From Methylobacterium sp. PvR107 (lineage in GTDB: Bacteria > Pseudomonadota > Alphaproteobacteria > Rhizobiales > Beijerinckiaceae): DNA of 64,000 bases. The notes under the pieces were generated by a model. The model was not told the origin of the DNA. It searched no databases and was given only the letters and a program-made list of their open reading frames with translations. This document shows positions 43,792 through 52,154 of the stretch, one piece after another. The stretch's first letter is position 1, and every line of letters starts with the position of its first letter. The translations under genes were made by a program, and so were the position numbers. The stretch is taken from the NCBI RefSeq assembly GCF_017833295.1, contig NZ_JAFIBW010000001.1:1-64000 (forward strand), in the 5' to 3' direction.

Positions 43792-44847
43792 ATGTTCGCT
43801 TTCGTCGGATCACGCACGACGGTCGAGCGCAAGGCGCGCGGCGAGGGTCTGTCGGTCTACGCGGTCCTGCCCGGCGGCACCTGGGAGCTGCGCCATGTGC
43901 TGCGTGGTCTGACCAACCCGTCCTATCTCGCCCTGAGCCGAGCGGCGGATCGGCTCTACGCCGTGCACGGCGACGGAGAGAGCGTCAGCGCCTTCGCGGT
44001 CGCGCGGGACGGTGCCGTTTCGCTCCTCGGCACACGAGCGACCGAGGGGCGAAACCCCGTCCACCTCCTGATCCACGAACGCGCGCGCTCGCTTCTCGTC
44101 GCGAATTATGCCAGCGGGAGCCTCGCGCGCCTGCCGATCCACGCGGACGGCACGCTCGGCTGCGTGGTCCAGCGTCTCGAACTGCCGGGTCAGACGGGCC
44201 CGCATCGAACCCAGCAGACGGGGTCTCATCCCCACCAGGTCGTGCTGGACCCGACCGGCGACCGGGTCATCGTGCCGGACAAGGGCCTGGACCGTGTGTT
44301 CATCGTCGCCGTCGGACGCGATGACGGCCGCCTCGCACTCACTCCGGACGGACCGCCACCCGGCCGCGAGGGCGCCGGGCCGCGGCATGCCGTCTTCGAT
44401 CGTTCCGGCACCATCCTCTTCGTGGCGAACGAGCTCGACTCGACGGTCACCCGCTTCGCCTATGAGGCGGGCAGCGGCCGCCTCTCGCCGCTCGAGATCG
44501 TCTCCACGCTGCCGGCCAGCTGCCTCAAGACCAGCCACGCCGCCGGCATCGCGCTGACCCCGTGCGGGCGCTGGCTCTACGTGTCGAACCGTGGCGACGA
44601 CAGCATCGCGGTCATCGCGGTGGAGGCCGCGGGCCTGAGGCCCACGGTCTGGGTCCCGACCGGGGGCGCGAAGCCGCGTTTCATCACGCTGGACCCCACC
44701 GGACAGACGCTGCTGGTCGCGAACGAGGACAGCGATACGATCGTATCCTTCGCCGTGGATCAGGTCACCGGCGCTCTCGCCCGAACCGGGCAGGCGGTCG
44801 AGACCGGATCGCCCGTCTGCGTCGTGTTCGGCAGCCCGGCGGCATGA
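43792..44847 (+). CDS. Beta-propeller lactonase (6-phosphogluconolactonase-like)
   Basis: A 351-residue seven-bladed beta-propeller of the lactonase family, MFAFVGSRTTVERKARGEGLSVYAV. It has repeated strands such as RSLLVANYASGSLARLPI, GSHPHQVVLDPTGDRVIVPDKGLDRVFI, RHAVFDRSGTILFVANELDSTV and RWLYVSNRGDDSIAVIAV. It likely hydrolyses a sugar-acid or muconolactone-type lactone in the cytoplasm, as no signal peptide is seen. It lies seven bases after the MFS gene. Confidence 0.87.
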   Translation: MFAFVGSRTTVERKARGEGLSVYAVLPGGTWELRHVLRGLTNPSYLALSRAADRLYAVHGDGESVSAFAVARDGAVSLLGTRATEGRNPVHLLIHERARSLLVANYASGSLARLPIHADGTLGCVVQRLELPGQTGPHRTQQTGSHPHQVVLDPTGDRVIVPDKGLDRVFIVAVGRDDGRLALTPDGPPPGREGAGPRHAVFDRSGTILFVANELDSTVTRFAYEAGSGRLSPLEIVSTLPASCLKTSHAAGIALTPCGRWLYVSNRGDDSIAVIAVEAAGLRPTVWVPTGGAKPRFITLDPTGQTLLVANEDSDTIVSFAVDQVTGALARTGQAVETGSPVCVVFGSPAA

Positions 44848-44986
44848 TGGATCAGCGCTCCGCGCCAGAGCCGTTCGCTGCATGTCGGCGCAGGGCCGCG
44901 CAGCGCCTCCGCCTGCCGAACCCGGCGGTGGATGGTGGCCTTCCTCCTCACAGATCGAATCCCCGTCCGACCTCGGATCCGCGCCC

Positions 44987-46042
44987 ATGACCGACGAGCG
45001 AATTTCCCCAGACCGGCTGCGCGCCTTCGCGACGGCCGCCTACGCGACCACCGGCATGCTGGAGGATCGGGCAGCCCTGTGCGCCGACACGCTCGTGCAG
45101 GCCGATCTCTGGGGGCACCAGTCGCACGGCGTCATGCGGTTGCCCTGGTACATGGCGCGGTTGCGGGCCGGCGTCTGCGATCCGCTCGCCGAACCCGAAC
45201 TCGTGGTCGACGGCGGTGCGATCGCGGTCCTCGACGGCCGCGAGGCCATGGGACAGATCTCGGCTGCCCGCGCGGCGCAGGAAGCGGTCGATCGAGCAAC
45301 GCGGCACGGCATCGGCGCCGTGGCGGTCCGCAACTCGAACCACTTCGGCACCGCGATGTACTTCACGCTGATGGCGGCGCGCGCGCACTGCGTCGGTTTT
45401 CTCTCGACGAACGCCAGCCCCGCCATGGCGCCCTGGGGCGGGCGGCGGAAGGTCGTCGGCAACAATCCGTGGTCCTGGGCCGCACCCGCCGGCACCCACG
45501 CGCCTCTGGTGCTCGACATCGCCAACACGGGCGTGGCCCGCGGCAAGATCTACCTCGCGCGCCAGAGGGGGCAAACGATCCCGGAAGGCTGGGCGATCAA
45601 CGCTGAGGGCGCGCCGACCATCGATCCGCAGGAGGCGATCGACGGCATCATCCTGCCCATGGCGCAGCACAAGGGCTATGCCATCTCGGTCGCGATGGAC
45701 ATGCTCTCGGGGGTTCTTACCGGCAGCGCCTTCGGACCCGGGGTGCACGGGCCGTATCAGGCCCGGGAACGCAGCGGCGCCGGTCACCTGATGATCGCCC
45801 TCGATATCGCGGCCTTCCAGCCGATCGAGAACTTCGGCGCGCGCATGGAAGAGATGATCGCGGGCCTGAAGGCCGTCCCGCTGGCACAGGGATACGACGA
45901 GGTCTTCTATCCCGGCGAGATCGAGGCTCGAAACGACGCCGATCATCGGCGCGCCGGGTTGCTGCTGCCTGACGACACGTTGGACGACTTGCGAACACTC
46001 GCGGGCGAGATCGGGCTCGCGGACCGGCTTCCGTTCTCCTGA
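44987..46042 (+). CDS. Ldh2-family malate/L-lactate/ureidoglycolate-type dehydrogenase
   Basis: A 351-residue NAD(P)-dependent oxidoreductase starting MTDERISPDRLRAFATAAYATTGM. Family motifs are ADLWGHQSHGVMRLPWYMARL (with the catalytic His), VAVRNSNHFGTAMYFTLMA, GFLSTNASPAMAPWGG and GYAISVAMDMLSGVLTGSAFG. This fold reduces or oxidises 2-oxo/2-hydroxy acids and is common in sugar-acid catabolic operons. The gap after the lactonase is 139 bases, with a likely continued transcript. Confidence 0.9.
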   Translation: MTDERISPDRLRAFATAAYATTGMLEDRAALCADTLVQADLWGHQSHGVMRLPWYMARLRAGVCDPLAEPELVVDGGAIAVLDGREAMGQISAARAAQEAVDRATRHGIGAVAVRNSNHFGTAMYFTLMAARAHCVGFLSTNASPAMAPWGGRRKVVGNNPWSWAAPAGTHAPLVLDIANTGVARGKIYLARQRGQTIPEGWAINAEGAPTIDPQEAIDGIILPMAQHKGYAISVAMDMLSGVLTGSAFGPGVHGPYQARERSGAGHLMIALDIAAFQPIENFGARMEEMIAGLKAVPLAQGYDEVFYPGEIEARNDADHRRAGLLLPDDTLDDLRTLAGEIGLADRLPFS

Positions 46043-46361
46043 GCGGCGCGGCGTCCGGGGCCTGGCACGGGAGCGCTCAGGCCCGCGTGGAGCGTCGCGA
46101 CGTCTCGGGATCGGGCAAAGTCTGCTGGCGCGACGACACGGCCCCGGATTCTGCCCGATCAGTCCGCGAAGCGGCGCGGGGAGCCTCCTGCGCCGCTCGT
46201 CACCCGCGCGCCCGATAACGCGCGCGGCGCACTCTGCCGAACGCTCAGCGCCGAGCGGCCTGAATCACCGGGGCGACAAGTCGATGGGTGATGGACCCGA
46301 ATTTGCAGCGATATTCGAGCGAAGAGATGAAACAATTAAGACAGTCGAGTTGCTGAATACG
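46043..46361. other. Intergenic region before the AAHS-type transporter
   Basis: No gene is supported. The last 90 bases (46284-46361) are open in the frame of the downstream transporter but low in GC (AAGAGATGAAACAATTAAG) and read like a leader with a promoter rather than coding DNA. No strong hairpin is visible. Confidence 0.4.
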
Positions 46362-47720
46362 ATGCCACAGATAAACCCGGGTCAGCTGCTCGAAAGCCTC
46401 GATCGATCAGCGCTCACACCCAAACACTGGCGCATGTACGTGACGGCCGCGCTCGGCCATCTGTTCGACGGCTTCGACATCAACATGATGGGCTTCGCGC
46501 TGCCCGGCATCGTCGCGGCCTTCGCGCTCAGCCCGGCTCAGGCCGGCATCCTCGCCTCGAGCGTCTTCATCGGCATGCTGATCGGCTCGACCTGTGTCGG
46601 CTTCCTCGCCGACCGGTTCGGACGCAAGTGGACGATGGTCGGCGCGATCACCGCCTATTGCGCCCTCAGCTGCGCCGTCGCCTTCGCCTGGAGCCACGAC
46701 GCACTCCTGGTGCTGCGGATCCTCCAGGGTATCGGTTTGGGGGCGGAGGTGCCGCTCGTCTTCACGTACCTCTCCGAGTTCATCCCGACGCGCCGGCGCG
46801 GCCTCATGCTCGCCTCGACCGTGGCGTTCTGGCAAGGCTCGAGCTTCCTCGCGGCGATGGTCGCCCTCTTCATCATCCCGGCGTTCACGTGGCGGGGGAT
46901 GTTCATCGCGGGAGCCGTTCCAGGCCTCGTTCTGATCGTGCTCTGGGTGATGCTACCCGAGTCGGTCCGCTTCCTCATCGCCCGCGGCCGTCTCGAACAG
47001 GCCGGCCGCATCGTCGATGGTCTCAGCACCATCGACCCACGGACGCTGCCGCCGCCCCGACATCGACCGCCGGCCGAGCCGGCGCACCTGAGTGCAATTC
47101 TGCGCGGCGGCTATCTGCGGCCGACCGCGAGCATCTGGCTGATGCAGCTCACCGGCGGGGCGGTGTTCTTCGCCGTGGCGATCTGGCTGCCGTCGATCTT
47201 CGCGCGGATGGGCTTTCCGGTCGTCAAAAGCTTCGCGTTCACCGGACTGATCGCCGGGACGGGCGCGCTGGGCAACGTCGCGGGCGGCCTGCTGCTGGAT
47301 CGCTGGGGGCGGCGCACAACCGTCCCGGTGTTCCTCTGCGTCGGGGGTCTCCTCATGTTCGCGTGGGGGCAGGCCACCGAGTCCTGGTCCATCCTCGGGC
47401 TCGGCGCGCTGACGGCATTCTTCGCTTCGGGCGGTGCGGGCGGTCCGCTCTTCGCCTACACGAGCGAGGTCTACCCGACGCGGTACCGCGCGGTCGGGAC
47501 GGGCTGGGCTGCGGCCTGGCAGCGGATCGGCGGGATCGTCGCGGCGCCGATGCTCGGATGGATGCTGGGCAGCGGCGCCCCCAACTACGCCTTCTTCACC
47601 GCCTTGAGCGTGCTGCTGCTGATCGGGGGTGTCGGGGGCTACCTCCTCGGCTACGAGACGCGCGGCAAATCGTTGGAAGCGGTCACGGCGGAACTCGCCG
47701 GGACGACAGGTCAGGTCTGA
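46362..47720 (+). CDS. MFS transporter, aromatic-acid:H+ symporter (AAHS) type
   Basis: A 452-residue carrier. I choose ATG 46362 (MPQINPGQLLESLDRSALTPKHWRMYV); an ATG at 46284 in frame would add 26 unlikely residues. The family signature is LFDGFDINMMGFALPGIVAAF with the loop GFLADRFGRKWTMVGAI, plus EFIPTRRRGLMLA and GLLLDRWGRRTTVPVFL. About 12 helices are present. AAHS members import benzoate-type or hydroxy aromatic acids. It pairs with a PcaD-like hydrolase five bases downstream. Confidence 0.87.
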   Translation: MPQINPGQLLESLDRSALTPKHWRMYVTAALGHLFDGFDINMMGFALPGIVAAFALSPAQAGILASSVFIGMLIGSTCVGFLADRFGRKWTMVGAITAYCALSCAVAFAWSHDALLVLRILQGIGLGAEVPLVFTYLSEFIPTRRRGLMLASTVAFWQGSSFLAAMVALFIIPAFTWRGMFIAGAVPGLVLIVLWVMLPESVRFLIARGRLEQAGRIVDGLSTIDPRTLPPPRHRPPAEPAHLSAILRGGYLRPTASIWLMQLTGGAVFFAVAIWLPSIFARMGFPVVKSFAFTGLIAGTGALGNVAGGLLLDRWGRRTTVPVFLCVGGLLMFAWGQATESWSILGLGALTAFFASGGAGGPLFAYTSEVYPTRYRAVGTGWAAAWQRIGGIVAAPMLGWMLGSGAPNYAFFTALSVLLLIGGVGGYLLGYETRGKSLEAVTAELAGTTGQV

Positions 47721-47724
47721 GACG

Positions 47725-48522
47725 ATGCCGCATTTCGAACGCGACGGACGCCGGCTGCACTATGAGCTGCTCGGCCGGGGCGATCCCGTGATGCTGATTC
47801 ACGGGTTCACGAACGCCGGCTGGTCCTGGATGAACCAGGTCGCCGCCCTGGTGTTCGCCGGCTACAGCGTGATCCTGCCCGATCTTCGCGGGCACGGGCT
47901 GTCGGATCCCGCCACCGACGTCACCACCGTGGACGATCTGACCCGGGATGTGATCGGGTTGCTCGACCATCTCGCGATCGCGCGCATCTCGGTCTGCGGC
48001 TTGTCCCTCGGCGGCATGGTCGCGCTGACGCTTGCGCTCGCGCAGCCGCAGCGGGTCGACCGGCTGGTCGTGGCCAATTCGCGGGCCGTGTTCAACGACC
48101 CGGCGACCGCGGATCTCGTCGCCGGCTGGGTCGAGATGTTTCATCAGCCGGGCGGGCCGCTCCAACGCTTCCAAGCGACGTGGCCCGTGATGCTCAACGC
48201 GCAGTACCGGGAGAGCTCGGCCGGACGCGCGACTTACGCGACGTGGTGCCGCTTGGCCGAGCGACACAGCGGGTCCTCGCTCGCGAACGTCGCCCTCGGC
48301 ATGCGCGCGTTCGACGTCGCGGGCCGCCTCCAGGGTATCGGGCATCCCACCCTGGTGATCGCCGGCGAAGAGGACAGGCTGTTCCCGCCCGCCGTCGCGC
48401 GCGAGGTCAGCGACGGCATGGCCGATGCACAATTCACGATCATCCCTGGGGCCGCGCACATCTCGTCTCTGGATAGCGCGGAGGCGTTCAACGCGCGCCT
48501 GCTCGCCTTCCTCGCCGGTTGA
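47725..48522 (+). CDS. Alpha/beta hydrolase (3-oxoadipate enol-lactonase-like)
   Basis: A 265-residue hydrolase starting MPHFERDGRRLHYELLG. The oxyanion motif is LIHGFTNAGWSW, the nucleophile elbow VCGLSLGGMVAL (Ser in GLSLG), the acid is in VIAGEEDRLFP and the catalytic His in IIPGAAHISSLD. The layout resembles PcaD/esterase enzymes. Next to an aromatic-acid-type carrier it may hydrolyse an enol-lactone or ester. It is convergent with the binding-protein gene at 48571. Confidence 0.87.
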   Translation: MPHFERDGRRLHYELLGRGDPVMLIHGFTNAGWSWMNQVAALVFAGYSVILPDLRGHGLSDPATDVTTVDDLTRDVIGLLDHLAIARISVCGLSLGGMVALTLALAQPQRVDRLVVANSRAVFNDPATADLVAGWVEMFHQPGGPLQRFQATWPVMLNAQYRESSAGRATYATWCRLAERHSGSSLANVALGMRAFDVAGRLQGIGHPTLVIAGEEDRLFPPAVAREVSDGMADAQFTIIPGAAHISSLDSAEAFNARLLAFLAG

Positions 48523-48570
48523 TCGAGACCGCTGAACCCCTCGGATGTCCCGCTGGTACGGGTCCTTCCC

Positions 48571-49341
48571 TCAGCGTGGCGGGACGTCCCAACCCGCCTG
48601 CTTCAGCCGGGCGCTCCCGTTCGGTCCGGTCACGAAGGCGATGAAGGCGCGTGCCGCGCTCGGGTCCTGCGTCGTCGTCGTGACGGCGGCGGCGTAGGGC
48701 GTCCACGTGTTGACGGCCTCGGGCAGGAACCCCGCGAACGCCACACCCGGTGCGTCGATGAGCTCGCTGGCCTGTGTCAGCCCGATCGCTGCCCGGCCCG
48801 AGGCGACGGCCGATGCCACTTCGGCGCCGGTGGCGCAGAGCACCACTTTGGCCTGCACGGCCTCAGCGAGGCCGAGCCGGGTCAGCATCCCGTCGAAGAA
48901 GGCGCCCGCCGAGCCGCCGCCCTTGGGATCGATGTAGGCCACGGTGGGCGCCGCGAGGAGCGCGGTGCGGAAACCCGCCTCGCCCGTCAGGTCGGGGAGC
49001 GCGGCCCCGGATTTGACGGCGGCGCCGAGCCGCATGCGTGCGACATCGAACTTGGTCTCCGGCCGGACGTCGCCGCGCGCGACCAGCGCGTCGATGCCGG
49101 CCGAGGCGGTCATGACCACGTCGGCATCTTCGTGCGCAGCAAGCTTGGCGAGGACGCCGCCCGCATTGGTGATCGTCAGGACGAGGTGATCGCCGGTCAT
49201 TGCCTCGAACGGCCCGGCGAGGTCGCGCAGGCTGGACGCGTAGACGCCCGTTGCGAGCACACGGATGTCGGCCGCCGCCGCCGCGGGCGGGCTTAGCGCA
49301 GCCATGCAGCAGGCGATCGACAGCAGCTGAGCTCGGCACAT
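48571..49341 (-). CDS. ModA-like periplasmic substrate-binding protein
   Basis: A 256-residue precursor. ATG 49341 is preceded by GAGGAG, overriding a longer Arg-rich frame. A Sec signal (QLLSIACCMAALSPPAAAAA) is followed by a type-2 periplasmic binding fold, DIRVLATGVYASSLRDLAGPFEAMTGDHLVLTITNAGGVLAKL, with GRAAIGLTQASELIDAPGV near the C-terminus. This is the molybdate/tungstate-like extracytoplasmic class, but no ModB/ModC partner is nearby. The true ligand is unclear; stand-alone members of this group occur widely in soil alphaproteobacteria. Confidence 0.8.
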   Translation of the reverse strand: MCRAQLLSIACCMAALSPPAAAAADIRVLATGVYASSLRDLAGPFEAMTGDHLVLTITNAGGVLAKLAAHEDADVVMTASAGIDALVARGDVRPETKFDVARMRLGAAVKSGAALPDLTGEAGFRTALLAAPTVAYIDPKGGGSAGAFFDGMLTRLGLAEAVQAKVVLCATGAEVASAVASGRAAIGLTQASELIDAPGVAFAGFLPEAVNTWTPYAAAVTTTTQDPSAARAFIAFVTGPNGSARLKQAGWDVPPR

Positions 49342-49680
49342 GGCATTTCTCCTCGGGCGCGACGCCCGCGATCGCGCGAACCGACGGGATGCGTCGGATT
49401 GTGGAGCGCCGCACTCTACACACGATGGGCCGCGTCCGGCCGCCGTCCGCCGCCCCGCCTGTCGCGCCCTTCCCCGTCCGAGCGCGGCCCCGGAGACGCC
49501 GGATACGACCGCACCGGGACGCGTCGCTTCGCGGCATCGCCGCACGGTCGCCCGGGGAAGTGATCCCGGACAGCGAGGGCGGGCTGTCGGCCATAGAGCG
49601 CGGAGCGGGCGGTGCTCGAAGCTGGGAGTTGCCCCTCATCCTGCCTCGCGGGTCTTCGCCCGCGGGGCGAGCGTCGCGGT
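49342..49680. other. Intergenic region
   Basis: GC-rich sequence between the ModA-like start and the end of the MFS gene, both leftward. Several frames are open simply because of high GC, but none resembles a protein. It should contain the promoter of the ModA-like gene. Confidence 0.4.
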
Positions 49681-51000
49681 CTACGCCCGCTCACCCGGTA
49701 GAACGGGGCTCAGCGGCGCGCGCGTGCGGCCCAAACCCAGCGCGAGCGCGGCGCCCGTGGCCGTGACCAGGGCGAGCGGCAGCAGGCCCAGCGCGTAGCT
49801 GCCGCTCGCGTCCTTGATCACGCCCATCAGGTACGTCCCGACGAAGGCACCGAGATTGCCGATGGCGTTGATCTGCGCGATTCCCGCCGCAGACGCACCC
49901 GGCGGCAGCCATTCCGTGACCATGGCCCAGAACGGGCCCTTGACGGCGTAGGTCCCCAGGATCGCCAGGAACAGGATCGCGACCGTCGGCCCGAACCCCT
50001 GGGCGGCCAGCGCCGCCGCGAGGCAGAGCGCGGTGAGCGCCTGCGGCCCGGCGACGTGCCAGGCCCGCTCCCCCGTGCGGTCCGAGCGTCGGGCCCAGAG
50101 CACCATCAGCCCGGCCGCGACTCCAAAGGGTACCGAGTTGAGCAGGCCGATCTGCATGGTCGAAAGGCCGTAGGACTTGAAGATCTGCGGCTGCCAGATT
50201 GACAGGCACGCGCTCGCGCCGACGCTGCCGGCGAAGATCAGGCCGGCCGCCAGCACGCGCCGATCGAGGATCACCCGCCAGACGGACGGCCGGACCAGCG
50301 GCTGCTCCGCGCGCTCGGCGTCCAAACGTCCGGTGAGCCAGCCGCGCTGCGCCGCGTCGAGCCAGGGCGCCCGGTCCGGGCCCTCCGGGAGGAACCGGAG
50401 GACGAGCAAGCCCAGCACCGCGGCCGGCATCGCCTCGACGATCGACATCAGCTGCCAGCCGCGCAGACCGAGCCAGCCGTCGAGCCCGAGCAGCGCCGCC
50501 GAGAGCGGCGAGCCGACGAAGTTCGACAGGGGCACGGCCACCGCGAAGAGGGCGATCACCCGGGCGCGATAGGCCTTCGGGAACCAGTGCGTCAGGTAGA
50601 AGATCACGCCGGGATAGAAGCCGGCCTCCGCCGCACCGAGCAGGAAGCGCACCGCGCAGAATGAGACCGGTCCGACGACGAGCGCGGTGGCCGCGGAGAT
50701 CACCCCCCAGGTGATCATGATCCGGGCCAGCCACAGCCGGGCGCCGAACCGCTCGAGCATCAGGTTCGAGGGCACCTCGAACAGGAAGTAGGCGACGAAG
50801 AACAGGCCCGCGCCCAGGCCGAAGACCGAGGCCGAGAGTCCGGCATCGGCATTCATCTGCAACGCCGCGAAGCCGACGTTCACCCGGTCGATGAAGGCGA
50901 CGAGGAAGCCCAGCATCAGCAGCGGCATGATCCGGAGCGTGACGCGCCGCATCGTCGCCCGCTCGATCTCGGACCGGGTCTCGTCGCTCGTCGGTGTCAC
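49681..51000 (-). CDS. MFS transporter (phthalate permease/ACS type)
   Basis: A 439-residue carrier. GTG 51000 (VTPTSDETRSEIERATMRRVTLRIMPLLM) is the most natural start; the frame above it is Arg/Pro-rich noise. Hallmarks are MLGFLVAFIDRVNVGFAALQMNADAGLS in helix 1, FEVPSNLMLERFGARLWLARIM and GAAEAGFYPGVIFYLTHWFP. About 12 segments are seen. This group moves phthalate, tartrate or hexuronate-like organic anions. It lies 94 bases after the aspartate-dehydrogenase-like gene on the same strand. Confidence 0.9.
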   Translation of the reverse strand: MTPTSDETRSEIERATMRRVTLRIMPLLMLGFLVAFIDRVNVGFAALQMNADAGLSASVFGLGAGLFFVAYFLFEVPSNLMLERFGARLWLARIMITWGVISAATALVVGPVSFCAVRFLLGAAEAGFYPGVIFYLTHWFPKAYRARVIALFAVAVPLSNFVGSPLSAALLGLDGWLGLRGWQLMSIVEAMPAAVLGLLVLRFLPEGPDRAPWLDAAQRGWLTGRLDAERAEQPLVRPSVWRVILDRRVLAAGLIFAGSVGASACLSIWQPQIFKSYGLSTMQIGLLNSVPFGVAAGLMVLWARRSDRTGERAWHVAGPQALTALCLAAALAAQGFGPTVAILFLAILGTYAVKGPFWAMVTEWLPPGASAAGIAQINAIGNLGAFVGTYLMGVIKDASGSYALGLLPLALVTATGAALALGLGRTRAPLSPVLPGERA

Positions 51001-51094
51001 GGGCCGCTCCGGGTCTGAGGGGGCATCCGCGCGCGGATGCTGGCCCGGGCGCAGGCGACCGGCAGCACGGTATGTGCCAGCCCGGCCCGGCCCG

Positions 51095-51940
51095 TCAGGT
51101 GCCGACCCGGAGGGGGGCGGCGAGCTTGCGCAGGTAGGCGATGACCGACAGGGCCGTGATGCGGCCCGTCCGGGGGTTCTCGTCGGTCGGCACATTCTCG
51201 ATCGTCATGGAGAACCGCGCCGCGTCGGCCTCGACCTCGATGCGGTGGGTGTTGCGGTCGAGGACAGGATCGGCCCAGATCTCGAGCTCGGTCCGGTCCG
51301 GGCCGATGCCGGCGAGTGAGAGCGCGACCGCGACATTGAGGTTGGCCGGAAACCCGCGGGCCGCCTCGCGCGGGCTGCCGGAGAAGACCCGCATCGGCTC
51401 GGTGATGCTGGCGATCTCGATCCCGTTTTCCAAGAGGTAGGGCGCGCCGACGAGGCCGCGCACGGGCTTGCGGGTGATCATCCGCACGGTGTGGATCGTC
51501 CCCTCCGCGGCGGCCGTCACGGCGTCGAGGCCGAGCAAGGCGCCGGTCGGCACGACGATCTGCCCGCCGTGGGCGCGGGCGGTCGCCACGAGGTCCTCGT
51601 GGTCGAGCAGCGCCCCACAGCTCAGCACGACGGCCGTCTTGCCCGCCGTCACGAACGGCCGCACGATCGCGGGGAGGTGCTGGGACGGCGCGCATTCCAG
51701 CACGATGTCGGCCCGCGGCTCCAGAGCGTCGAACGCGGTGACGACCTCGGGCGGCGCAGCGAGCGCCGCGAGCGCGGCGCGGGCTTTGCCGGCATCGCGG
51801 ACCGCGACGGCGGTCAGGCTCAGTCCGGGGATGGCTCCCCCGTCGAGAGCGCGCCCCACGGCGCGCCCGACGGTGCCGAGGCCGGCGATCGCGACGCGTC
51901 CGCCGCGGACCGGCGATCTGGATGCTTCCTGCGGCGGCAT
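51095..51940 (-). CDS. Aspartate-dehydrogenase-like NAD(P) oxidoreductase
   Basis: A 281-residue protein starting MPPQEASRSPVRGGRVAIAGLGTVGRAVGRAL, a Rossmann fold with the GxGxxG loop in AIAGLGTVG. The DUF108/NadX features are VVLSCGALLDHEDL, IVVPTGALLGLDAV, FPANLNVAVALSLAG and DRNTHRIEVEADAARF with the probable catalytic His. Such enzymes make iminoaspartate, or reductively aminate 2-oxo acids. Adjacent MFS and binding-protein genes suggest use in catabolism of an amino-acid-like compound rather than NAD synthesis (inference). Confidence 0.82.
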   Translation of the reverse strand: MPPQEASRSPVRGGRVAIAGLGTVGRAVGRALDGGAIPGLSLTAVAVRDAGKARAALAALAAPPEVVTAFDALEPRADIVLECAPSQHLPAIVRPFVTAGKTAVVLSCGALLDHEDLVATARAHGGQIVVPTGALLGLDAVTAAAEGTIHTVRMITRKPVRGLVGAPYLLENGIEIASITEPMRVFSGSPREAARGFPANLNVAVALSLAGIGPDRTELEIWADPVLDRNTHRIEVEADAARFSMTIENVPTDENPRTGRITALSVIAYLRKLAAPLRVGT

Positions 51941-52154
51941 GCTGGGGTCCCGTTTTATCGAGGCCGGAACGGCCGGCCACCGCCACCCTTTGCATCGGCT
52001 GTGCCGAAGGATGACGCGGATCGCTTCCATCCTGGACCGCCGATCAACCGGCGGCTAGGCCCGAGCGCGCCGCCGGCATGCGGCTTGCCATGTTCCCCCG
52101 GGGATGGGACCCTGACCGGCGCGCCGGGCGCGTGCGTGCTCGATGAGGTGCGGG

